From assembly GCA_000434235.1 (NCBI GenBank), contig FR891980.1:55696-69621 (forward strand): DNA of 13,926 bases, given 5' to 3'. Of this stretch, positions 1 through 6,070 are shown in pieces. The stretch comes from Alistipes sp. CAG:268. Lineage in GTDB: Bacteria > Bacteroidota > Bacteroidia > Bacteroidales > Rikenellaceae. Below the pieces are notes generated by a model. The model made no database searches. It was not told the DNA's origin and saw only the letters and a list, made by a program, of their open reading frames with translations. Position 1 is the first letter of the stretch. Each line of letters starts with the position of its first letter. The translations under genes were made by a program, and so were the position numbers.

Positions 1-321
1 TTCGACTCCGCGCGCCTGAACCGCCCGCTGTGGGAGTTCTGCCAGCAGTTCCGCGCCCAAGGCGGCCGCGTGTGGATCGTCTCGACGGGCAGCCGCGAGA
101 ACATCGAGCACGTCATGCACCACCTCGGCATCCGCGACGGCGTGGACGGAATCCTCTCCGGCCACGAGATCACCCGCAGCAAACCCCACCCCGACTGTTT
201 CCTCGAGGCAATGCGCCGCGAGGGGGTCACCCCGCGCGAGACACTCATCTTCGAGGACTCCGAGATCGGCATCGAGGCGGCACGCCGCAGCGGAGCCTCC
301 TATTTCGTCGTCAGGCTGTAA
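1..321 (+). CDS. HAD-superfamily hydrolase, C-terminal part (5' end outside window)
   Basis: The reading frame is open from base 1 and ends at TAA 319-321, so only the last 106 residues are visible. They carry three of the four HAD motifs: motif II in IVSTGS (T29 of the visible part), the motif III lysine in SKPHPD (K61), and motif IV FEDSEIG (E85, D86). The final GASYFVV strand is also present. Motif I, with the nucleophilic aspartate, must lie upstream of the window. The pattern fits the subfamily IA (beta-phosphoglucomutase-like) phosphatases and mutases, which use Mg2+ and an aspartyl-phosphate intermediate in the cytoplasm. The substrate cannot be read from this fragment, because the cap domain that determines it is missing. 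No convincing U-tract terminator follows on this strand. Confidence 0.88.
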   Translation, partial: FDSARLNRPLWEFCQQFRAQGGRVWIVSTGSRENIEHVMHHLGIRDGVDGILSGHEITRSKPHPDCFLEAMRREGVTPRETLIFEDSEIGIEAARRSGASYFVVRL

Positions 322-373
322 CACACGCAACGGCCTCCGCCGCAGGGGCGGTCTCACCCCGAAGCATTCCCCG

Positions 374-412
374 AAAAAGAGAACCGGAACCACCGCAGTC
401 GTGCGGTCCCGG
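374..412 (-). terminator. Probable intrinsic terminator of the small lipoprotein gene
   Basis: On the minus strand, downstream of the stop at 424, ACCGCA (392-397) pairs with TGCGGT (402-407) around a 4-nt loop. An outer CCGG/CCGG helix (384-387 with 409-412) extends the stem across a small internal loop. A T-rich run, TTCTCTTTTTC on the minus strand (383 down to 373), follows directly. The stem is imperfect, so this is probable and not certain. Confidence 0.55.
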
Positions 413-423
413 CCCGAAATGCG

Positions 424-639
424 TCACCACCGGTCCGGGCGGTCGTCATGCCGCGGCGGCTTGGGCGGTTTTGGTTTCTTGTGTTTCTTGCCCGGTCGCT
501 TCGGACCGTGGTGCGGAGGAGGCGGAGCCTCGTGCGGCGGACGGGGCGGACGGGGACCGGGAGGCCGATGTACGGCGCAGGATCCGAGGAGCAGTGCCGA
601 CAGGATCAGGCACAGGCTCCAGAAACGTCTTGTCTTCAT
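424..639 (-). CDS. Small Pro/His/Lys-rich lipoprotein
   Basis: The predicted protein has 71 residues. It begins MKTRRFWSLC and has a hydrophobic stretch (about 6-18) ending in a lipobox LLGSC, with the acylated cysteine at C21. It is therefore expected to be a lipoprotein anchored by signal peptidase II processing. The mature part (22-71) is almost entirely Pro, His, Lys and Arg (runs of PP, HH, KK), is probably disordered, and is strongly basic until a short DDRPDRW end. No family is recognised. Histidine-rich tails can bind metals, but that is only an idea here. The ATG at 637-639 is the natural start because it gives a complete signal peptide and lies about 25 nt downstream of the expected transcription start. 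A longer in-frame extension upstream would run through the promoter and lose the signal peptide. The gene diverges from the DUF3667 gene. Confidence 0.72.
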   Translation of the reverse strand: MKTRRFWSLCLILSALLLGSCAVHRPPGPRPPRPPHEAPPPPHHGPKRPGKKHKKPKPPKPPRHDDRPDRW

Positions 640-671
640 GGTCGGTTCTCTTTTATGTCGAATGCCGCTTA

Positions 672-701
672 CAAAGATAACACGATTTTCGGAATTGCAA
701 A
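672..701 (-). promoter_or_regulatory. Bacteroidota-type promoter of the lipoprotein gene
   Basis: The minus strand reads TTTG (701-698), an 18-nt spacer, then a perfect TATCTTTG -7 box (679-672). This matches the Bacteroidota housekeeping sigma consensus (TTTG, spacer, TAnnTTTG). Transcription would start near 665, about 25 nt before the ATG at 639. It abuts, back to back, the promoter of the DUF3667 gene. Confidence 0.7.
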
Positions 702-723
702 ATCCCGAAAAATCGTATCTTTG
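694..723 (+). promoter_or_regulatory. Bacteroidota-type promoter of the DUF3667 gene
   Basis: ATTG (694-697), an 18-nt spacer and a perfect TATCTTTG -7 box (716-723) give a start near 730, about 22 nt before the ATG at 753. The -33 element shares the TTGCAA palindrome (695-700) with the divergent promoter. The two -7 boxes are identical and equidistant from the centre between 697 and 698. Confidence 0.7.
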
Positions 724-752
724 TCCCCGATTACCTTTTCCGATCGTCCGAA

Positions 753-2156
753 ATGAAATCCACCGAGAGCACCACCCACGAAGAGGCCGCGCGCACAGCG
801 AACACCCCCGCCGCGGAGTGCAGCATGAACAGAACGGATCCTGCGGCCGCATCCGCACCCGGCAACCCGCAGACACCCGGGACAGCATCCGCATCCGACG
901 CATCCGATGCGGAAGGCACGGGCCGAAAGGAGGAGGAGTCACCCGCTGTACCGGCCGACACCGCACCCGGCTGCACGGCGAAGAGCCTCCGTACATCGCT
1001 GCGCGATGGGATCGAGCAGCGGCGCAGAGCCCTGGCGCGCCGGATCGAATACAACCGCCTGCGGCGCATACGCCGCCATTCGGTGCCGGCATATGTCCAC
1101 TGCAAGAACTGCGGAGAGACGCTCCGGGGCATGTACTGCCACCGCTGCGGACAGTATGCGCTCGATCCGGAGCAACCCTTCTGGAAATACTTCAAACAAT
1201 ATTTCGAGAACGTCTACCAGTTCGACAGCAAGGTGTGGCAGACCCTCTGGCTCCTTTTCCGCCGCCCGGGCATACTGACCCTCGAGTTCATCGCCGGAAA
1301 GATCAATTCCTATGTCCACCCGCTGCGGCTGTTCATGTTCATCTCGGCACTCTTCTTCCTGGCCGTGGCGCTCTTCATCCCCGAGAATGTCGATATAGCG
1401 TTGGGACCCCGGGAAAAGCAGCTCTCGGAATTGCGCGATCCCGACGTGCTGCGGGCGCTCCAGGTCAGCCAGGGGGATGACGAGGACTACGACCTGCTGC
1501 GGAAGGACACGACCGTCTGGGTGGCCGGGGCGCGCGAAGAGTTCCGGGGGTTGGAGTCGATCGCCGGGGTGATCGACCGTCCGGGGCGCGACACGCTGCA
1601 GGTGCGCATCCCGGGATTTCTGCTCGAGGAGGGTTATCTGGTCTCCGCGCCCGGCGACTCGATCCACTGGAGCAGCAGCAGTCCCCTGCGCCCGGAATCC
1701 ACCAAACAGGACAGCGAGGCCCAGGACCTCCGCCGCGAGATGGTCTACGCGCACATCATCGGCTGGTTCTCGAAGTGGCTGCCCGTGATCCTGCTGCTGT
1801 TCATCCCGTTCTTCGCCCTGCTGCTCAAGATCTTCTTCCATCGGCGGAAGATGTTCTACATGGGCCACTTCGTCACGGCGCTGCACCTGCACTCCGTACA
1901 GCTCATCCTGGTCTTCATCACGCTGCTCGGCGCACAGTGGATCGACCGGCCGGGCTGCTATGCCCTCCTGCTGCTGGGCTTCTACCTGCTGCACATGGTC
2001 TGCGTCTTCCACCGCGTCTACGGCGACGGATGGGTCAAGACCTCGTTCAAGGCGCTGCTGATCCACGGATTCTACATGCTCGTCATGTCGGTCGTCCTGC
2101 TCGGGCTCTTTATCTGGCTCATCCTCCCGCTCATGAAGGAGAACAACTGGTGGTAG
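753..2156 (+). CDS. DUF3667 family zinc-ribbon membrane protein
   Basis: This is a 467-residue protein. Residues 1-75 are Ala/Thr/Ser/Glu-rich and probably disordered; 76-110 are basic and helical. A zinc ribbon follows, CKNCG...YCHRCGQ (C117, C120, C129, C132), which is the signature of DUF3667 proteins of Bacteroidota. After an amphipathic FWKYFKQYFENVYQFDSKVW segment come about five membrane spans: roughly 192-209, 340-362, 375-396, 402-420 and 433-460. A charged loop of about 130 residues (210-337) separates span 1 from span 2. The family function is unknown. The zinc ribbon suggests a protein or nucleic-acid contact on the cytoplasmic face, but that is inference. The ATG at 753 fits the promoter at 694-723; M25 (ATG at 825) is an alternative that would shorten only the low-complexity head. 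There is no Shine-Dalgarno sequence, as is normal for the phylum. Confidence 0.85.
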   Translation: MKSTESTTHEEAARTANTPAAECSMNRTDPAAASAPGNPQTPGTASASDASDAEGTGRKEEESPAVPADTAPGCTAKSLRTSLRDGIEQRRRALARRIEYNRLRRIRRHSVPAYVHCKNCGETLRGMYCHRCGQYALDPEQPFWKYFKQYFENVYQFDSKVWQTLWLLFRRPGILTLEFIAGKINSYVHPLRLFMFISALFFLAVALFIPENVDIALGPREKQLSELRDPDVLRALQVSQGDDEDYDLLRKDTTVWVAGAREEFRGLESIAGVIDRPGRDTLQVRIPGFLLEEGYLVSAPGDSIHWSSSSPLRPESTKQDSEAQDLRREMVYAHIIGWFSKWLPVILLLFIPFFALLLKIFFHRRKMFYMGHFVTALHLHSVQLILVFITLLGAQWIDRPGCYALLLLGFYLLHMVCVFHRVYGDGWVKTSFKALLIHGFYMLVMSVVLLGLFIWLILPLMKENNWW

Positions 2157-2183
2157 CCGCCGCAAGGCGCCGAAGCCCCCTCG

Positions 2184-2218
2184 AAAAACGCCCCGCAATC
2201 CTCAGGGATCGCGGGGCG
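2184..2218. terminator. Terminator between convergent DUF3667 and addB
   Basis: CGCCCCGC (2189-2196) pairs perfectly with GCGGGGCG (2211-2218). An inner ATCC/GGAT helix (2198-2201 with 2206-2209) closes a TCAG loop, with one A/C mismatch between the two helices. On the minus strand the stem is followed by five Ts (2188-2184), a good intrinsic terminator for addB, which stops at 2240. On the plus strand only a weak TATTT tract (2222-2226) follows, so termination of the DUF3667 transcript is less certain. Confidence 0.8.
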
Positions 2219-2239
2219 TCGTATTTCCGGCGGGAGCGG

Positions 2240-5086
2240 CTACCGCCTGCAGATGACGTTGAAGTCGCAGAAGGCGCAGGTGTCCGCATCGGCGCACTGG
2301 CGGAACGGGACGGCAGGGTCGTAGAGCTCTCCGAGCGTCTCGCCGACGAGTTCCTCGAAGCGTGCGGCGTAGTGCGAATAGGGGGCTCCCCGGAGGCCAA
2401 GTTCGCGGTCGATGAGCTGCGGCGAATAGTCCGGGCGGTTCATCGCCCGCACGTAGTAGAGTGCCGGCACGGCGTCGCAACCCTCCGTGCGGCGGAGCAT
2501 CAGGGCATAGAGCAGCGTCTGGAGGATATTCGACAGCCGCTGCCTGCCCTCGCCCCGGAAGAGTTTCTCCAGCCCGTCGAATTCGAGATGGGCCGCACCG
2601 GTCTTGTAATCGACCACGCGCAGCGAGCCGTCGTCGAGACGGTCGATGCGGTCGGCGATGCCCGAGAAGCGCATGGTGAGCTGCCGGCCGGCCGATCCGA
2701 ACGCAAAGCCGCACCCCACGCGCCGCTCCAGCCCGACGACCGTGAAGCCGTCGTGCGCCGCATCGTAGGCCATCACGCCGCCCCGGAGGTAGCGCGTCAC
2801 GATATCCTTGACCAGCAACAGGTTGCCCGTATAGTCGGCCGTCGTGGCCTTCGGGTCCCGGAGGTAATGCTCGTTGATGGCCGCCTCGACCGCCGCGGGG
2901 ACCTCGCCCGTGCGGACCAGTGCCCGGAGCGTCCCGCCCGGGTGCGCTTCGCCCTCGATACGGGCATAGAGCCGCTGGACAGCGGCATGGAGAATCGTTC
3001 CGAACATCGGGGCATCGACCTCCTCGGAGATCTCGTCGTCGGAGTCGAGCCGCGCCACGGAGTGGAAATAGAAGCGCAGCGGGCAGGCGACGTAGCGGAA
3101 GAAGGCCGTCGGAGAGAGCGACGCATCGCTCCCGGGATCGGTGAAGCGCAGCAGGCGGCGCATCACCCCCTCGTCCTTGGCCACCTCGATGGGGGTCGAA
3201 CCGGCCAGGTTCACATCCACGCCCACCTCGATGCGGCGCAGCGGGAAGCCGCTCTCGTACTCGATCTGGCGGATGTAGCGGCTCGGTTCGCCGGTCGATT
3301 TGTCGTCGGCATGGGCGCAGTAGAGCATCCACACGCGGCTGGCACGCTGGATCAGGCGGTAGAAATAGTAGGCGTAGACCCCCTCGTGGTGTTCGGGTGT
3401 CGGCAGCGCATAGGCCGCCCGCAGGTTGTAGGGGATGAACGACGACTGGGCCATGTGGTTGCCCGGGAAGTTGTCGTCGGTCATCGAGAGGATCACGACG
3501 TTCTCGAAGTCGAGGTTGCGCGTTTCGAGGATACCCATCACTTGCACCCCCTCGAGCGGTTCGCCCTCATAGGGGATGCGCAGCGTCTGGAGGTGGCGGC
3601 GCAGCAGCGAGGCGAAGATCTCGGGCGTCGGGTCGATCGCACATTCGTCCAGCGAATTGCGCAGCCGTTCGAGTTCCTCGGCGATCACGGCGAGGAACTC
3701 CACGCGCTGCCGGGCGTCGTCGCCCTCGTAGGGAAGGCGCGCCACGGCCGCGACAACGGCGGAGAGCCACACGGCGAGGGCCCGCCAGTCGGCTGCCGGG
3801 ACGAAGATCGTGCGCAGCAGTTCGTTGCGGCCGAGCCAGGCGCCATCGACGGCGATGCGCCGCTCCTGCACGATCTCCTCCTCGAGGCGGCGTGTCAGCT
3901 CGACGTCGCAGCCGGCCACGTAGGGATGGGACAGCAGGCCCGTGACATCGGTATGGTAGAAGGTCCAGCCCTCGCCGCGGCGCCTCCGGTGGGCCTGCAG
4001 TTCGAGCAGGCGCTCGACGAACGTGTAGGCCAGGCTGGCGCGCAGCGGGTAGCCCATCGTGACGTTCACGTGCCCGATCTCGGGCGGCAGGGCGTGCAGC
4101 AACGGCAGCAGCAGGTTCTCGTCGGTGAGCACCACGGCGGTCTCCTTGCCCAGCTCCCCGCGGGCAGCCAGCGAGCGGAGGATCGTGGCGACGTACTTGC
4201 ACTGCACGGCGTTCGAAACGGCGGCCACCGCAGTCATCTCCTTCCCCACCGAGGCCATGTTGTCGTGTGAGAGTTCGGCCCGCGGCGGGAACTGCACGAT
4301 GTTCTCGCGCACGAACATGCCCGCCTCCTGCTCGGGGCGATCCCTGTAGTAGGAGTCGTAGTCCCAGTAGAAGTCGGTCTCGGCAGCGGTCGAAAGGAAC
4401 TTGAAAAGCCGCTTCTCGCACTCCGACAGGGCGTTGAACCCAGCCACCACGAAGCGGCGCGGCCCGTCGAACGAGAACGCCCCCTCGCGGATACGCTCGG
4501 CGGCGGCACGCTGCACCATGCCGTTGTAGGCGATGCCCAATGCGGCGAGCCGCTCGCGGAAGCGGCGGTAGATCGGGCCGAGCGTCCGCCAGATGGCCAG
4601 GAAACGGCGCTTCTCCTCCGAGAGGTCGGCCTCCTCGCCGAGCGACGTCCAGAAGGCGATGATCCGCAGCTGGGACGGCGTCAGGTAGGAGATATCGGCC
4701 TCGATCTCCTTGATATCCTCGATGTTGCGGAAGAGCATCGAGGCGTCGATCAGGTATTTGTCCACCGTGTCGAAGTCCGTGAGCAGCATGTCGCCCCAGA
4801 AGTAGAACCGGTCGAACGGCTCGTCGTGGTACTCCGAATAGATACGGTAGAGCTCGGTGATCAGCCGCAGGCGGTCACCGCACCGCAGGCCCGAGATCTC
4901 GGTCATCAGGTCGTCGATGGTCACCCATGCGGGCTGCCACATCGGCCGGTTCGCGATCCGCGCGAGGGCATCGACGAAAAAGAGCCGGGCGCGCCGCGAC
5001 GGAAAGAGCACGGCACGCTCGGAAAGGGCCTCGCCATAGCGGGCATAGAGATCAGCGGCGACTTCGCCCAGAAAGGTCTTCATCAT
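2240..5086 (-). CDS. addB: AddB-like subunit of the AddAB helicase-nuclease (PD-(D/E)XK, Fe-S)
   Basis: This is a 948-residue protein. The N-terminal about 640 residues resemble the inactive UvrD/Rep-like helicase core of Bacteroidota AddB: VLFPSRRARLFF at 27-37, FVVAGFNALSECEKRLF at 212-228, and an ETRNLDFENVVILSMTDDNFPG block at 521-542. No Walker A loop is present. The C-terminal RecB-family nuclease is complete: FGTILH (H700), GIADRID (D812), VVDYKTG (D826, K828) and QTLLY (Q856, Y860). Four cysteines (C668; then C937-x2-C940-x5-C946 at the extreme C-terminus) match the 4Fe-4S staple around AddB nuclease domains. With AddA it should process double-strand DNA ends for recombinational repair in the cytoplasm. 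It starts at tandem ATGs (5086, 5083). No promoter is visible in the 95 nt upstream, so it may be read through from the head-GIN gene. Confidence 0.9.
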   Translation of the reverse strand: MMKTFLGEVAADLYARYGEALSERAVLFPSRRARLFFVDALARIANRPMWQPAWVTIDDLMTEISGLRCGDRLRLITELYRIYSEYHDEPFDRFYFWGDMLLTDFDTVDKYLIDASMLFRNIEDIKEIEADISYLTPSQLRIIAFWTSLGEEADLSEEKRRFLAIWRTLGPIYRRFRERLAALGIAYNGMVQRAAAERIREGAFSFDGPRRFVVAGFNALSECEKRLFKFLSTAAETDFYWDYDSYYRDRPEQEAGMFVRENIVQFPPRAELSHDNMASVGKEMTAVAAVSNAVQCKYVATILRSLAARGELGKETAVVLTDENLLLPLLHALPPEIGHVNVTMGYPLRASLAYTFVERLLELQAHRRRRGEGWTFYHTDVTGLLSHPYVAGCDVELTRRLEEEIVQERRIAVDGAWLGRNELLRTIFVPAADWRALAVWLSAVVAAVARLPYEGDDARQRVEFLAVIAEELERLRNSLDECAIDPTPEIFASLLRRHLQTLRIPYEGEPLEGVQVMGILETRNLDFENVVILSMTDDNFPGNHMAQSSFIPYNLRAAYALPTPEHHEGVYAYYFYRLIQRASRVWMLYCAHADDKSTGEPSRYIRQIEYESGFPLRRIEVGVDVNLAGSTPIEVAKDEGVMRRLLRFTDPGSDASLSPTAFFRYVACPLRFYFHSVARLDSDDEISEEVDAPMFGTILHAAVQRLYARIEGEAHPGGTLRALVRTGEVPAAVEAAINEHYLRDPKATTADYTGNLLLVKDIVTRYLRGGVMAYDAAHDGFTVVGLERRVGCGFAFGSAGRQLTMRFSGIADRIDRLDDGSLRVVDYKTGAAHLEFDGLEKLFRGEGRQRLSNILQTLLYALMLRRTEGCDAVPALYYVRAMNRPDYSPQLIDRELGLRGAPYSHYAARFEELVGETLGELYDPAVPFRQCADADTCAFCDFNVICRR

Positions 5087-5101
5087 CCGATGGTTCGATT
5101 A

Positions 5102-5180
5102 GGCGCGGGGCCTGACGCCCCGCAAGATGCGGCCAAGGAGCCTCACGCAGCCGGGAGCCGGGGCTCCGGCCAAGGCCGCC
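5102..5180. repeat. GC-rich palindromic intergenic element
   Basis: The gap between the head-GIN gene and addB is filled with short palindromes. GCGGGGC (5105-5111) pairs with GCCCCGC (5117-5123). GGAGC (5154-5158) pairs with GCTCC (5163-5167). GGCCAAGG occurs twice, once in a GGCCAAGGCC palindrome at about 5168-5177. This resembles a REP-type extragenic element or an RNA structure at the head-GIN/addB junction. A second copy would be needed to call it a genomic repeat, and I see none in this window. Confidence 0.45.
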
Positions 5181-5181
5181 C

Positions 5182-5961
5182 CTACTCCTCGTGGGCGATG
5201 CTGCCGCCCATGAACTTCTCGTCGGTACGCACGACGGCCGGATTACCCTTGTAGGTCACCACGCCGCCCGTCGAGGTTTTTGCCTCCAGGCGGTCGGTCA
5301 CCTGCAGCACGACGCGCGACGACCCCGTGGCATTGGCCTCGGCCGACATCGTCTCCAGCTCGGCCGCACCGACCCGTCCGCCCGAAGCGTAGACGCGCAT
5401 GTAGCGGGCCTTGCCGGTGAGCGTAGCCACGGTATTGCTGCCTGTGAGTTCGAGCGAGAGGTCGGCCACGTCGAGCGTAGCCTTGAGCTGTGCCGAACTG
5501 CCCAGCACCAGGTCGAAGAGCGTCGCACGGAACGGCGCGTCGAACGACACCGAAGCCTCCTGCACGGTGAGTTTCTGCAGCGTGTTGTAATAGACCGTCA
5601 CGGCCGTCCGCTCCGCACGCCGCGAGTCGCGCCGCTCGGAGATGCGCAGCACGCCGTCGCGCACCTCGGCCCGGAACTTGGTCATCGTGGAGCCCTTCGT
5701 GTCGTAGACGATCTTCGGGGCCTCGGTATCGGGCACCTGCACGAGGAGAACATCGGCCGGAGCGGCGATCTCGACGGCCGTAAAGACCGGCAGCCACTGG
5801 CTTCCGGAACCGGCCAACAGGCTGTCGGCCGGCTGCATGAGCTCCGTTGCCCCGGCTGCAGGGCAGAAGGTTGCGGGATTGTTGTCGGCGGCGTGTACGG
5901 CCGCGGGCGATCCGGCGGCCAGCGCGGCCAGCACGAATGCGGCAAAGATCAGTCTCTTCAT
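5182..5961 (-). CDS. Exported head-GIN domain (DUF2807) protein
   Basis: This is a 259-residue protein. Residues 1-24 form a Sec signal peptide (MKRLIFAAFVLAALAAG, cleavage expected after AAVHA). There is no lipobox, so the mature protein should be soluble in the periplasm or at the cell surface. From about residue 60 it shows the repeating beta-strand pattern of the head-GIN domain: FTAVEIAAPADVLLVQ, TVYYNTLQKLTVQEASVSF, LDLVLGSSAQLKATL-like turns, and a closing GGVVTYKGNPAV. These right-handed beta-helix proteins are often labelled 'putative auto-transporter adhesin', but no member-specific function is known and nothing here supports adhesion. It starts at the ATG 5961-5959, about 40 nt after a TATTTTTG -7 box. 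It lies 95 nt upstream of addB on the same strand and diverges from addA. Confidence 0.85.
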   Translation of the reverse strand: MKRLIFAAFVLAALAAGSPAAVHAADNNPATFCPAAGATELMQPADSLLAGSGSQWLPVFTAVEIAAPADVLLVQVPDTEAPKIVYDTKGSTMTKFRAEVRDGVLRISERRDSRRAERTAVTVYYNTLQKLTVQEASVSFDAPFRATLFDLVLGSSAQLKATLDVADLSLELTGSNTVATLTGKARYMRVYASGGRVGAAELETMSAEANATGSSRVVLQVTDRLEAKTSTGGVVTYKGNPAVVRTDEKFMGGSIAHEE

Positions 5962-6005
5962 ATTCGTTGCAATTTCGTTTCGTCGGTTTCAGTCCGGCTA
6001 AAATA

Positions 6006-6013
6006 CAAAAATA
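6006..6013 (-). promoter_or_regulatory. Candidate -7 box for the head-GIN gene
   Basis: The minus strand reads TATTTTTG (6013-6006), a perfect TAnnTTTG, placing the start near 6000 and a leader of about 40 nt. No TTTG or TTG is seen at the usual -33 distance, so the promoter may be weak or activator-dependent. The box overlaps the -33 element of the divergent addA promoter. Confidence 0.45.
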
Positions 6014-6045
6014 TTGCGAAGTTCGGGATTTGTTTCGTACATTTA
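6013..6045 (+). promoter_or_regulatory. Candidate addA promoter
   Basis: ATTG (6013-6016), a 21-nt spacer and TACATTTA (6038-6045, seven of eight positions allowing for the two free bases of TAnnTTTG) would start transcription near 6052. That is about 19 nt before the proposed GTG. The match is not perfect, so confidence is moderate. Confidence 0.42.
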
Positions 6046-6070
6046 CTCACCAAAAACGAAATTTCGAGGA

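Noticed and set aside
337..351. CCGCC/GGCGG hairpin after the HAD gene stop
   Set aside because: Short, GC-rich, and without a T-tract on either strand; likely chance.
1775..4270. Very long plus-strand open frame of over 800 codons opposite addB
   Set aside because: It is the antisense shadow of addB and the end of the DUF3667 gene. Its composition is GC-driven, while the minus frame has complete nuclease motifs.
5182..5961. Calling the head-GIN protein an adhesin or auto-transporter
   Set aside because: The label comes only from the family name. There is no translocator barrel or passenger architecture in 259 residues.
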